Origin: Desertimonas sp963733085
Lineage (GTDB): Bacteria > Actinomycetota > Acidimicrobiia > Acidimicrobiales > Ilumatobacteraceae
Direction of reading: 5' to 3'
DNA length: 64,000 nt
Assembly: GCA_963733085.1 (NCBI GenBank)
Contig: CAVTBY010000012.1
Span: 199,969 to 263,968 of the forward strand
Of this stretch, positions 34,265-43,658 are shown one piece after another (position 1 is the stretch's first letter; every line of letters begins with the position of its first letter). The notes below the pieces were generated by a model. The model was not told the DNA's origin. It searched no databases and saw nothing but the letters and a program-made list of their open reading frames with translations. Made by a program: the position numbers and the translations under genes.

Positions 34265-36692
34265 TCAGCCCTTCGTTGTCGAGCGGCGCGTTGCCATCAG
34301 CGCACCGCCACCCGCCAACATCAGGACCGCTGCAATGCCCGCCAGAAGGCCGGTCGAGCTACCCGTCTGTGGGAGCTGGCCCTGCGGCGTCGCCGGGACC
34401 GGCGTCGTCGCCGGGTTGGCGCACGCCGTCGTCGCCGCTGGGTAGCTCACGGTGGCCGTTGCTGTCGGGTTGACTTCAATGACCACCGTGAGACCGTCAC
34501 GGAGATAGGCGTCGGAGGGGTCGACGACCCAATCGTCACCGTCGAACATCCAGCCCGGCCAGTCAGTCGCGTTGCCGGCCGCGTCGACCGACGCACCCGG
34601 GTAGACGAACCGGACGGTCGCTCCGGCCTGGAAGGTTGCCGTAGCAGTCTCGACAACGTTGCCGTTGATGTCGCGGAACGTCACCGTCGCCGGACGACCG
34701 TTGAACTGTGACTGACCACCGAACGTGACCTCGATGTACGGGGCGTCCTTGACACACACCGGACCGATCGCCGAGATGTCCAAGACTTCGGGGGTCGTCA
34801 CCGGCGGCTGCGTCGTCACCGGCGGCTGCGTCGTCACCGGCGGCTGCGTCGTCACCGGCGGCTGCGTCGTCACCGGCGGCTGCGTCGTCACCGGCGGCTC
34901 GTAGGTGCAGTCGTTCTCGCCGGAGGACGAGAGCTCTGCGGTCACTCCGTCCTCCCAAACGACCGGGAAGGACACAGCGTCAGCAACGACGTTGAACACG
35001 TGGCTCCCGCCGGCCGCGATGGCCACACCGTCGACCGTGGCGGACTGGTTGGCATTGTTGCTCACCTGCCAGGAGCCGTAGTCGGGCCCAGCGCTCGTGC
35101 AGACCACCGAAAGGGCATAGGTCGGGCACGGATGCTGCTCCGCCGGTTTGAGATCACGCGTCTCGTACGTGACGACCGGCCCAGCGGCCACCTCGGTCCA
35201 CAAATTTGTCTGCTCGTTGTAGGTGTACGAGTAGGTCGTGGTGGTGACCTTGACCTGAATTGTGGTGGCACCGCAGACCGGCTGCCCCACGTCCTCGCGC
35301 TCGACCTTCGGATCCTTGCTCGGCGGGTTGCACCGCACCATCTCCTGCTCCGTCAGCGGGCGGGTCTGCGTCTCCTCGACCTTGGCCGAGGTCTCCACCC
35401 ACGTGCTACCGCCGGAGTTCACCCACGTGTAGTCCGTCCGGGTCCGAGACTGCGTCACCTCAGTGTCGCCGCACTCCCATTCGCCGTCCGTCCACTCGGT
35501 GTACGTAGGCTGGCGATCGTCCGGTTTGCACGACCCAATCTCGTTGGCCGTGAGCGGACGGGTCTGCTGCTCGACCGTCTTGGTGCTGCTTTCGACCCAC
35601 GCGCCGTTCGCGTAGGCGTAGGTGTAGTCCATCCGGGTACGAGTCTGCGTCACCTCAGTGTCGCCGCACTCCCAACCAGAGTCGGTCCACTCTGTGTGGG
35701 CCGGTGGCTTGCTGGGCAAGCACGCCTGCTGCTCCGCGGGCGTCAGCGGGCGAGTGATGGTCTCCACGACCGCGGCGCCGACCTGGACCTTGTCCCACGT
35801 CCACGTCTGTGTGTTGAAGACTGCCTTGAAGTTGGTGGTCGTCCGAGTGCCGCTCACGGTGTTGGCGCCAACGGCGCACTCACCGAACTGTTCCACGACT
35901 TCCGGCGGAAAGCTCGGCTTGTCGGGCTTCGGGCGCTCGCAATCCGCGTACTGGAGCAACGACGTGTCGCCATTGGCGGGGATGCTGTGTGTTTGGCCGT
36001 GCTTGACGTATGAGAACGCCTCGTAGATGTCCTCACCGTGGGCGATGTGCCCAGAGCTGTAGAAGGCGCTGACGCTGACGGTGATCTTGGTGTACGGGTT
36101 GCTCTCGCTGCCCGTGGCGTGGCACAGCGTGACCTTCTTGGTCTCGTCGTTGTCGCAAGGGATCTCCTGCCCATACGGGCCGGTGCGCTGGTCGACTGAC
36201 TTCCAGTTGTCACCATCGGGTGGCGAGGCCAGCCAGTCGGTCGTGCTACCATCACAGCGTCTGCCCTGTCGGTCTCACCAGTCTGGACGTAGCGGTAGTC
36301 ACGGTCGAACTGTGGCTGGGTGGTTGTGGTTCCCGGTCCGTGGTGACCTGACTCCGGAAGCTCGTCGTCGGCTGATCCACTGAGTCGGGCCGTCCGGCCA
36401 GACCATCCAGTCCAAGGCGGTCCAACTGCCGACCACGCATGCCACTCTTGGTTCCCGACTCCGTTCCCTGGTCTCACTTGACGTACTTGTACTCAGTCTT
36501 GAACTGCTCGTACTTGTACTGAGTGACCTGCGCGTAGCACTTGCCACCGTTGTTGGTCTCGGGGTGCTCGACCGAGGGTGAGACGCTCGGCGTGCCCGCC
36601 GACGCAACCCCAGGTGTGATGACCGCTCCGAGCCCGATCGCAGTCAGAATTGCGGCCGCGCCGAGGCGCAGCCGGTTACCCGCCAGTTTCAT
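34265..36692 (-). pseudogene. Sortase-anchored (LPXTG) repeat surface protein, frame-broken near its 5' end
   Basis: ATG 36692, with AAGGCGG upstream, opens a signal peptide ending ASAGTPS, then stops at 36474 after KTEYKYVK. Protein-like segments continue in other frames (PQFDRDYRYVQTGETDR; then VTLCHATGSESNPYTKITVS onward in the main frame). The main frame carries four related 55-58-residue units, each ending near TRPLT or TRDLK followed by a conserved Cys, then six PPVTTQ repeats and a further domain. It ends in LPQTG, a hydrophobic helix and RR, a sortase signal. At least two frame changes lie at 36,270-36,480, so it is either decayed or mis-sequenced. Confidence 0.8.
34796..34903 (-). 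repeat. 18-nt tandem repeat encoding PPVTTQ
   Basis: Six near-perfect copies of an 18-base unit (plus-strand GTCACCGGCGGCTGCGTC) encode a Pro/Val/Thr/Thr/Gln stalk in the surface protein. Copy number is likely variable between strains through slippage. Confidence 0.9.
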
Positions 36693-37089
36693 GAATTCCG
36701 CCTTTGTGATGCCCGCGCCGGACTCGAGATCGAGCCCAATTACCGCCGCAACGAGCCCGCGCAATCTACCGACATTGCGAACGCTCGCAACCGGAGATCG
36801 AGAAATACTTCACGAATTACGGACGGGCAGCAGTGTCGGGCCCGGGGGTCGACCCCCGGGCCCGCTCGCGCGTCGTTCCGTGCGGCGGTCGCCCAGACCG
36901 ACGCCCGATCACACTGGCTCCCCGCGACGGGACTCGCACCGCGACGCCGCCACGCGGTTGATCAATCCATCGCCGTGTCGCCTCGGTGCTCCGTATCGAC
37001 TCCGCCGAGTCGAATGCCGCCAAGCGAGGAGCGGCGCCAAGCTAGCGGTGCAAACGCGAAATGAACCGCCTGCCGGCTCAGATCGAGAA
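36693..37089. other. 397-bp intergenic region with a 28-nt perfect palindrome
   Basis: No convincing gene is seen. At 36837-36864 there is a perfect 28-nt palindrome (CGGGCCCGGGGGTC and its complement, centred on GTCGAC). It lies upstream of the surface-protein gene and downstream of the dioxygenase gene's stop at 37090, about 225 bases away. It could be a strong terminator or a protein-binding site. The rest shows scattered tRNA-like words that do not fold into a cloverleaf. Confidence 0.5.
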
Positions 37090-37797
37090 TCAGGCGATGG
37101 GGACGGGCGAGCGCTGCGTCTCGACCCATCGTTCCAGCGTCGGACCGGACTCGAAGCTGGTGATCAGGGCGTAGCGCGGGGCGTCACCCGTGTGCACGAC
37201 TACGTGCCACAGACGCTGCGTGTCGACGAGGAACCGGGCGCCCTTGTGCAACGGGACGCGGATCTCGGTGTCGCGGTCGGGCAACCCGTCCGGTCCGTTG
37301 TCCATCAGCAGCATGTAGCTGTTCGGGTTGTCGGTGAGCTCGACCCACGAGCGCACCACCCACCCCTCGTCTTCCGGGTTGAATCGATTGTTGTCATCGC
37401 GGTGGATCGATCGGATTGCCTCGTCGCGGGTTTGCGGTTCGAGCTTGATGATCCGGACCCTGCCGAAGTTGGCGCCGACCGACGCGACGTAGTCACGCAC
37501 AGCGGGGACGACGTCGGCATTGGACGTCCAGATGGCGTCCTTGTCGGTCTTGCCCTTGTCCCAGAACCCACGACAGTCGAGCTGGCCGTCGGCGGAGGCG
37601 ATCGGCGCGAAGTTCGTGTCGCCGCCGCTCTTCCAATCCATGTACTCGAGGGCGAGGTACTGCTCCGATGGAACCTCGAACTCGGCGTCGGACAGGGCGA
37701 CGAAGCCGGAGGCTTCGAGGGCGGCGAGACGGGGGTGCGCCGTCGCCAACGGGATCTGCGTGCTCCAATGGTCGGTGGTCGGCCAGAACGAGGTCAT
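37090..37797 (-). CDS. 2-oxoglutarate/Fe(II) dioxygenase-like protein (aspartyl beta-hydroxylase type)
   Basis: The 235-residue protein starts at ATG 37797. Candidate iron ligands are the HxD pair in IRSIHRDDNNRFNPEDE (about residue 135) and a distal His in TQRLWHVVVHTGD, followed by RYAL, where Arg would hold 2-oxoglutarate. This is the double-stranded beta-helix pattern of aspartyl/asparaginyl hydroxylases. The substrate is unknown. It has no close neighbour on the same strand. Confidence 0.65.
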   Translation of the reverse strand: MTSFWPTTDHWSTQIPLATAHPRLAALEASGFVALSDAEFEVPSEQYLALEYMDWKSGGDTNFAPIASADGQLDCRGFWDKGKTDKDAIWTSNADVVPAVRDYVASVGANFGRVRIIKLEPQTRDEAIRSIHRDDNNRFNPEDEGWVVRSWVELTDNPNSYMLLMDNGPDGLPDRDTEIRVPLHKGARFLVDTQRLWHVVVHTGDAPRYALITSFESGPTLERWVETQRSPVPIA

Positions 37798-37852
37798 GGT
37801 TCGTGAGCCTATGGGCCGGGCGCGCCCAAATCCGGGCAAGGTGCCGTACGCG

Positions 37853-38266
37853 TCAGGTCGTCGTCGGCGCCGCTGTCGTCGTCGCCCCGGCAACCGTCGG
37901 CATCGGTGGGGCGGTCTGGCCGGGAACGGTGGGCGGCAGCACCTCGGCCACGATGTCCTCACGCCGGGGGATGATGAGGAACTGCCCGGCGGCGATGTCG
38001 TCGGGATTGGTGAGCTGGTTGGCCTTCATCAACGCCTGGACCGGGATCGAGTAGGCGGCGGCGATCAGGGTGAGCGTGTCGCCGCGACGCACCTCGTAGT
38101 ACTGCGGAAGTGTTGTCGCCGTCGGAACCGACGAGGACGTCGTCGACGACGTGGCAATCGGTGGAAGTGTCGGCCCGCCCTGCGGCACGCCGTCCTCGGA
38201 GCAGGCGTTGAAGGCCCCGGCCGCGGCGACCACGAGGATGGGCAGCAACGACCGGTGGGATCGCAT
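37853..38266 (-). CDS. LysM-domain lipoprotein
   Basis: The 137-residue protein has a signal with lipobox AFNAC near residue 22, a Ser/Thr/Pro linker, then one LysM domain (YYEVRRGDTLTLIAAAYSIP, then VQALMKANQLTNPDDIAAGQ and FLIIP) and a Pro/Thr tail. LysM binds peptidoglycan or chitin-like polymers. It lies 20 bases downstream of the polyprenyl synthase gene on the same strand. Confidence 0.88.
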   Translation of the reverse strand: MRSHRSLLPILVVAAAGAFNACSEDGVPQGGPTLPPIATSSTTSSSVPTATTLPQYYEVRRGDTLTLIAAAYSIPVQALMKANQLTNPDDIAAGQFLIIPRREDIVAEVLPPTVPGQTAPPMPTVAGATTTAAPTTT

Positions 38267-38286
38267 CGGGCGGAAGCGTAGGGCCT

Positions 38287-39363
38287 CTACCCGGCGCGGC
38301 CGACGACGAAGTGGGCGAGGGCAACGAGCTCGTCTCTGGCGACGGCGGTGATGTCGATCGACGCCAGAGCCTCGATCGCCTCGTCGCTCAGCCGCTCGAT
38401 CGCCTTCTCCAACTCGTCGAGGGCACCCGTGTCGACGATGACTTGCTGAATCGCCGCGATCTCCTCGGCGTCGAGGTCGGCTGCGCCCACCCGATCGAGC
38501 ACGGCGAGCTGGGTATTCGTGGCCGCCGCCACGGCGCGGGCGAGTAGTGGCGTCGGCTTGCCTTCGAGCAGGTCGCCGCCGACCGGCTTACCGGTGATCG
38601 CGGTGTCACCGAAGACGCCCATCACGTCGTCGCGCATCTGGAAGGCGTCTCCGAGGGGCAGCCCGTAGCGCGAGAGCTGGGGAAGCAGCGAGGTCGCTCG
38701 GTCCGGAGCGGCAAGCAGCGCTCCGAGGTGCAGTGGCCGCTCGATCGTGTACTTGCCGCTCTTGTAGCGGGCGATCCGCTCGGCCCTGTCGATCCGCCGC
38801 TCGCCACGAACGGATCCGAGGATGTCGAGGAATTGACCGATGTTCAGCTCGGTGCGCAGTTCGTTCCACATCCGCCAGACCGGATCGGGAGCGCCGACCA
38901 ACAGCTCGTCGGCGAGCACGAAGGCGAGATCACCGACGAGGATGGCGGCCCCTTCCCCGAAGCGGCGCGATTCTCCCGACCATCCCGCGAGACGATGTGT
39001 GTCGGCGTAGACGGCGTGCGTCGTCGCCGCACCCCGGCGGCTCAAGGCGTCGTCCATGACGTCGTCGTGGAACAGGGCGAAGGCGTGCATCAGCTCGAAG
39101 GCGGCACCGACATCGACGATGCGAGGGTCGGCAGGATCGCCGCCGGCTCCGACGAAACCCCACTGGCAGAACGCCGGCCGCAGCCGCTTGCCTCCAGCCT
39201 CGACCATCCGGCGGATCTCGTTGAACGGCCCGGCAAGGTCGTCGTCGAGGGCAGTCCACCGCTCGCCCTCGGCGGCGACGAACCGTACGACACGTTCGGT
39301 CACGCGTGCCGCGATCACCGCGAGGCTCGGCGGCGGCTCGGTGGCGACCAACCGTGAGCTCAT
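38287..39363 (-). CDS. Polyprenyl (geranylgeranyl-type) diphosphate synthase
   Basis: The 358-residue trans-prenyltransferase starts at ATG 39363, overlapping the xseB stop (ATGA). It has GGKRLRPAFCQWG, the first Asp-rich motif FHDDVMDD near residue 112 and the second at FQMRDDVMGVFG, plus KSGKYTIERPLHLGALLA. It condenses isopentenyl diphosphate with allylic diphosphates. The bulky first-motif neighbourhood does not settle chain length. Confidence 0.9.
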   Translation of the reverse strand: MSSRLVATEPPPSLAVIAARVTERVVRFVAAEGERWTALDDDLAGPFNEIRRMVEAGGKRLRPAFCQWGFVGAGGDPADPRIVDVGAAFELMHAFALFHDDVMDDALSRRGAATTHAVYADTHRLAGWSGESRRFGEGAAILVGDLAFVLADELLVGAPDPVWRMWNELRTELNIGQFLDILGSVRGERRIDRAERIARYKSGKYTIERPLHLGALLAAPDRATSLLPQLSRYGLPLGDAFQMRDDVMGVFGDTAITGKPVGGDLLEGKPTPLLARAVAAATNTQLAVLDRVGAADLDAEEIAAIQQVIVDTGALDELEKAIERLSDEAIEALASIDITAVARDELVALAHFVVGRAG

Positions 39364-41060
39364 GCTTCGGGGGCCACTTGACCGTCGAGGTCGGCGATCA
39401 CTTCGTCGATACGCGTACGTGCCGAACCGATGCGTTGGCGGCACACGGCGATCAGCGCGGTTGCCCTGGCGACGCGGTCGGCGAGCTGGTCGACGTCGAC
39501 GTCGCTCGCCTCCAACTCGCCAAGGATCTGCTCGAGCTCGGCGAGGGCGCTGGCGTAGCCGAGCTCGCGGTCGCCGCTGGGTTCGATCCGTCGCTCACTG
39601 GTGCACCATGGCCATGTGCTCGATCGCCGGGGCGACGGGCGGTGCACCAGCGAGCTATCAGCGCCGTAATGCTGATTCGCTCGCTCGAAGACTCGCTCAC
39701 TCATCTCACTCTCCTCGATGGCACCCGTGGCCGTGCTGCGGACGCGGCCGTCTGCGAACAGCGTTTCCATCTCGTCGCCTGCGACGACCGCAACGGCTGA
39801 GCGCAGGATCACCCCGTCGGCGCCTCGGGTGATCGTCCAGCCGCGGGCGAGCATCGTCGCCGGATCGAGCGTCCGAGCCCTGGCGGCCAGCGCGTCGAGG
39901 TGGCGTTGCTCGGAGGCGAGCAATTGGAGTGGACGCCCCACCAGCCGCGATGCCACCGATTCGAGGCGACGGTCGGCGGAGGCGAGATGGCGGGCGGCAG
40001 TCCGACGCAATGACAGGTACCGGGACTCCAGTCCTTCGTCGGCGCGACCGACGGCGGCGTGGGTGCGGCGGGCGATCCGATGGGCTCGATCGCCGAGTCG
40101 TTGCTCGGCGCCGTCGAGACGCTCGCGAGCCCGCTCGATCGTCGCCGCGTAGGTCCGCTCGGCGCGGCCGAGGTAGTCGCGCGCGGACTGGACGAGGAAC
40201 TGGGCACACGCCGTCGGCGTCTTGAACGAGCTGTGCGCGACCTCGTCGGCGATGCTCCGGTCGACCTCGTGACCAAGTCCGGTGAGCACCGGCAACCCGG
40301 CGCCGGCAATCGCCATGGCGATTGCTTCGGCGTCGAACACGGCCAACTCGTTGCGCGCTCCGCCACCGCGGATGACGACCACGGCGTCGAGGTCGCGCCG
40401 GGCCAGCACCTCGATCCCCCTGGCTACCATGCCGACGGCGCGGTCGCCCTGCACCCGCACATCACACACGGTGAGGCGGAAGCCGACGCCGCTGTTGCGC
40501 AGCTCGTTCTCGAAGTCGTGCCACGCGGCGCTGCCGACACTCGTGACGACACCGATGCGCAGCGGCGCCGCCGTCAAGCGTTGACGCTTGTTGCGGTCGA
40601 GGTGACCGCCGGCGAGCAACCGGCGCAACACCTGGTCGCGCTGCTGGGCGAGGTCGCCGAGGGTGAAGCGCGGATCGATGCCACCCATCTTCAGCGTCAG
40701 TCTCCCGGTCGGCGCGTAGAAGTCGAGGTAGCCGTGGATGCGCACCTTCATGCCGTCGCCGAGGACGAGCCGGTGGCGGTCGAGGATTCTCCGCAGCCGC
40801 TCGCGTTGGGGGGCGAAGAAGGCCACCTGGACCACCGCCTTCGTGTCGGCCTGGTCGTCCGCGAGCGTGAAGTAGGCGTGCGGACCTCGCGAGCTCCAGC
40901 CCTGGATCTCCCCGCGGACCCACACGCCATCGTCGAAACCCGCCCGCAGCCGCTTGTTGATCACCTCGGCCAGTTCGCTGACGGTGAACGTCCCCTCCGG
41001 CTGGAGATCGCTGGGCGCGCTGTCGTCCAGTGATGAAAAGTCGAGCTCTGGCTGCGACAT
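39360..41060 (-). CDS. xseA-xseB: Exonuclease VII large and small subunits read as one frame (XseA-XseB)
   Basis: One uninterrupted 566-residue frame starts at ATG 41060. Residues 1-450 are XseA: an OB-fold (FTVSELAEVINKRLRAGFDD, GVWVRGEIQGW), VVIRGGGARNELAVFD and TGLGHEVDRSIADEVAHSSF. The last 70 or so are XseB (LGYASALAELEQILGELEAS through QRIGSARTRIDEVI). Normally these are separate polypeptides. Here a 40-residue linker of repeat-derived sequence (39593-39704) joins them with no stop. XseB could also start independently at ATG 39704, which has a good GAGGAG site. A lost stop through a sequencing indel is not excluded. Confidence 0.8.
   Translation of the reverse strand: MSQPELDFSSLDDSAPSDLQPEGTFTVSELAEVINKRLRAGFDDGVWVRGEIQGWSSRGPHAYFTLADDQADTKAVVQVAFFAPQRERLRRILDRHRLVLGDGMKVRIHGYLDFYAPTGRLTLKMGGIDPRFTLGDLAQQRDQVLRRLLAGGHLDRNKRQRLTAAPLRIGVVTSVGSAAWHDFENELRNSGVGFRLTVCDVRVQGDRAVGMVARGIEVLARRDLDAVVVIRGGGARNELAVFDAEAIAMAIAGAGLPVLTGLGHEVDRSIADEVAHSSFKTPTACAQFLVQSARDYLGRAERTYAATIERARERLDGAEQRLGDRAHRIARRTHAAVGRADEGLESRYLSLRRTAARHLASADRRLESVASRLVGRPLQLLASEQRHLDALAARARTLDPATMLARGWTITRGADGVILRSAVAVVAGDEMETLFADGRVRSTATGAIEESEMSERVFERANQHYGADSSLVHRPSPRRSSTWPWCTSERRIEPSGDRELGYASALAELEQILGELEASDVDVDQLADRVARATALIAVCRQRIGSARTRIDEVIADLDGQVAPEA
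39593..39704. repeat. Palindrome-rich insert between xseA and xseB
   Basis: About 112 bases hold nested inverted repeats. Arms at 39593-39607 (GCTCACTGGTGCACC) and 39641-39655 pair with one mismatch. CATGGCCATG is a perfect 10-bp palindrome. A further stem, AGCGAGC..TCAGC, pairs with GCTGA..CGCTCGCT. Its 39671-39704 end is the 34-nt sequence shared with the mutase gene start at 31706. Confidence 0.75.
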
Positions 41061-41095
41061 GACAGCTGGAGTCTTACCGGGATGGGGTGGCCGCG

Positions 41096-42281
41096 CTACC
41101 CACCGTCGCCGACGGCCCGCAGCGGGGGCACCTCGTCGGACGGCAGCTCGCGCTGGTCGCGCAGTCCTTCGATCTGGCGAACCGAGCGGTCGAGCGCTCG
41201 TTCGCGAGTGGTGGTGAGCTCGTCGAACTCGTTGTGCAGCGACACGAAGTGCCGCTTCAGCTTGTCGGTGGATGCCGTGTACTTGCGCCATTGCACGCCG
41301 AACTGGCCGACGAGCTCGAGGATCTCCACACTGCGCTGCTCGACGACGAAGTTGTCGAACGCCTGGCGGATCACTCCGAGGAAGGCGAACAGGGTGAGCG
41401 GCGAGCACATCACGACGCGCTGGCCGAGGGCGTCGTCGAGCAGCGCCGGGTCGTTTTCGTGGATGAACCCGGTGAGCTGTTCGTTGGGGAGGAACAGCAA
41501 CACGTAGTCGACCGACCGCTGCTCGCCCTCGTGGTAGTTGCGCCTGGCGAGGTCCTTCACCTTGGCCCGCACGTCGCGCAGGAACGCCTTGAGGTGATCG
41601 GCCCGCTCGACGTCGCGTGGTCGCGGCGAGATAGCGCATGTAGGCAGCGAGCGGGAACTTCACGTCCATGTGCAGGACATGACCCTTGGGCAGCTCGAAC
41701 GTGAAGTCCGGGCGACCGGTGCCTTCGCCACCGGCGCTGCGCAGCTGGGACTGCTTGCGATAGTTGACGTTCTCGACGAAGCCGGCGAGGCGCAACACGT
41801 CCTCGGCCATGCGCTCGCCCCACTGGCCCCGGGCCTGCGGGTTGGCCAGCGCCTCGTGCAGCGACCTGGTGGTGTTGGCCAGCGTGGCGGCGACTTCGGC
41901 ATGGCTGCGCAACGAGGCATCGACTTCGCCGAAGCGCTGGGCGCTGGCGTCACCGAGGGCGGCGACGAGCTCACCGAGACGGTTGAGCTCACCACGCATC
42001 TCCGCCCGGACGGCTTCGAGATTGGCCCCGATGACGTCCTTGCTGGCGTCGAGTCCGGCCTGGAGGCGTCCCGACGCCTGATCGAGGTGGCTGCGGTTGA
42101 GCACGTCGACCTGGCGCAGGGCGGCGGCAACGGCGGCGTCGCGCTCGTCGAGTTGGCGCTCGTTGAGGTCGGAGACGGCGACGGCGAACGAGCGGCGCGC
42201 CGACGCGGCGACGGCAAGAGAGATCCCGGCGACGGCGAGGAGGGCCACGGCCATGATGGCTGTGACGGCGATCACGTTCAT
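41096..42281 (-). CDS. rmuC: DNA recombination protein RmuC, frameshifted as given
   Basis: The N-terminal part starts at ATG 42281 with a membrane anchor, a coiled coil (about residues 30-130), then RGQWGERMAEDVLRLAGFVE and GRPDFTFELPKGHVLHMDVKFPLAAYMRYL. At about 41,625 the frame switches; the C-terminal half (DVERADHLKAFLRDVRAKVK through LLFLPNEQLTGFIHENDP and KYTASTDKLKRHFVSLHNEF) is one base along. Together about 390 residues of a full RmuC are present. RmuC is a predicted nuclease limiting inversions. One extra base (read as A between ACC and CGC) would restore the frame. Confidence 0.85.
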
Positions 42282-42348
42282 GCCAAGAGCATGACAAGGG
42301 GGTGTAACAGCGTCGCGGATCCCCCGGCCGTGTCACGTGCGGTAGCCT

Positions 42349-42413
42349 CATCCGAGTGTCAGATGCTGGGTTTTCGTGCACCGAACACTCCGTCAGCACG
42401 AAACACTCGGATG
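42349..42413 (-). terminator. Nested hairpin after the metallophosphoesterase gene
   Basis: The outer arms CATCCGAGTGT (42349-42359) and ACACTCGGATG (42403-42413) pair perfectly, and an inner stem TTTCGTGC/GCACGAAA lies inside. It starts seven bases beyond the minus-strand stop at 42421. The sequence differs from the other hairpin families but the placement is the same. Confidence 0.55.
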
Positions 42414-42420
42414 GGAGGGG

Positions 42421-43470
42421 TCAGCGGTAGGGGATCAGCAGGCAGCGATCGGAGAGTTGGCCGAGGGCGTACTCGGTGTAGTCGATGCCGAAGTCGGCGT
42501 AGAGCCCGCGGCACTGCTCGCTCCACGCCAACGCCTCGGGCGACGAGATGCGGTGGACGATTTGCAGGATCCCACCGTCGTACACCTGGTACTCGGCCCA
42601 CGTCCCGGGGAAGTCCTTCACACACCCGACCTCGATGCTCGGCACACCGCCGCCCGCCTCCAGCACACGATGGCGGTGGGTGTGGCCCGCCGTGTAGGCG
42701 ACGATCGCCGTTCGCCTGGCGAAGACGTCGTCGAGGGCGGCGCTGGAGTCGGCGGTGAGCGTGAACCCTGGGTCCTCCCACGCCGGGCCGAGGCGTTGCG
42801 GGTGGTGGGCCATGACGACCACCGGGTCGGTCGCGTCCGCGGCTCGTGAGTCAAGCCAATCGAGTTGCTCGCCGGTCAGCTCGCCGTGGGCGTGCCCGGG
42901 CACCGCCGAATCGAGCAGGGCGACGGCGATGCCGTCGAGGTCGATCCACTGATCCCCCGAGTACGCCGTCTGTCCGGAGACACAGTCGTGGTTGCCGCGC
43001 ACGGCGAACAACCGTCCGTCGAACGGTGCGCCGTAGCAGGCCTCGAAGGCGGCGAACTCGACGTCCACTCCTGCCGCGGTCAGATCGCCCTTGGCGAACA
43101 GGGCGGTGAACGGATCGACACGATCGGCGGCGACCAACTCCTCGAGGGCGGCGTCGTTCATCACCTGCGGATACGGCGGCGCACCTGGCGCAACGGTCTG
43201 GATCGGGCCGATGTCATCGGTCCCGACGCGCCCCGCCTCCGTCTCGCCGAAGTGAACGTCGTTGACCGTGGCGAACCGGCAACGCCGTGCGCCCGTCGGT
43301 CGTGGCAGGGTCGAGTAGGCGATGCCGTGATGCTCGTAGGCCGTCGCCGGTTCGAGACCGTCGACGACTGCGACCTCGGTGCCCGTGTGGAACGTCGCGC
43401 CGACTGTCGACACCGTCGTCAGCTCGGTTCGTAACCCCACCGCGGGTTGACTCGTCGCCGCTACGTCCAC
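42421..43470 (-). CDS. Metallophosphoesterase (calcineurin-like)
   Basis: The 349-residue protein starts at GTG 43470, overlapping the end of the preceding small gene. After an N-terminal fibronectin-like segment (about residues 1-65) come the dimetal motifs: ATVNDVHFGE, FAKGDLT, VRGNHD, MAHHPQRLG and AGHTHRH. The substrate could be a phosphodiester or phospholipid; none is evident. No signal peptide is seen with this start. Confidence 0.85.
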   Translation of the reverse strand: MDVAATSQPAVGLRTELTTVSTVGATFHTGTEVAVVDGLEPATAYEHHGIAYSTLPRPTGARRCRFATVNDVHFGETEAGRVGTDDIGPIQTVAPGAPPYPQVMNDAALEELVAADRVDPFTALFAKGDLTAAGVDVEFAAFEACYGAPFDGRLFAVRGNHDCVSGQTAYSGDQWIDLDGIAVALLDSAVPGHAHGELTGEQLDWLDSRAADATDPVVVMAHHPQRLGPAWEDPGFTLTADSSAALDDVFARRTAIVAYTAGHTHRHRVLEAGGGVPSIEVGCVKDFPGTWAEYQVYDGGILQIVHRISSPEALAWSEQCRGLYADFGIDYTEYALGQLSDRCLLIPYR

Positions 43471-43658
43471 GGGCGGGCGCGCCGTAGAGGGATCGGCTGG
43501 CTCCACCACCGGCCGCTGAACTTCCAAGCCGACTGCCGCCGTGACGACGCGTCGCCGCCGTCCGCCTGCGGCCACAACAGCTCGACCGCAGCGACGATCG
43601 CGGCCGCCTCGTCGTCCGTCGGCGTCGGGCTCACGTCGGCGATCGCTGGAACGGGCAT
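43461..43658 (-). CDS. Candidate acyl-CoA carboxylase epsilon subunit
   Basis: The 65-residue protein starts at ATG 43658. It has an acidic Pro-rich start, a helix DDEAAAIVAAVELLWPQADG, then SAWKFSGRWWSQPIPLRRARPW. This arrangement resembles small epsilon chains that stabilise actinobacterial acetyl/propionyl-CoA carboxylase. No carboxylase gene is in the window, so the assignment rests on sequence pattern alone. Confidence 0.45.
   Translation of the reverse strand: MPVPAIADVSPTPTDDEAAAIVAAVELLWPQADGGDASSRRQSAWKFSGRWWSQPIPLRRARPWT

Noticed and set aside
34796..34903. Regular short repeats resembling a CRISPR array
   Set aside because: They are contiguous 18-nt units with no spacers, in frame inside a surface-protein gene and encoding PPVTTQ.
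36900..37000. tRNA-like words on the minus strand (a T-loop-like GTGCGAGTCCC and a CCA-like end)
   Set aside because: The acceptor and T stems do not pair and no anticodon arm can be drawn, so it is not a tRNA gene.
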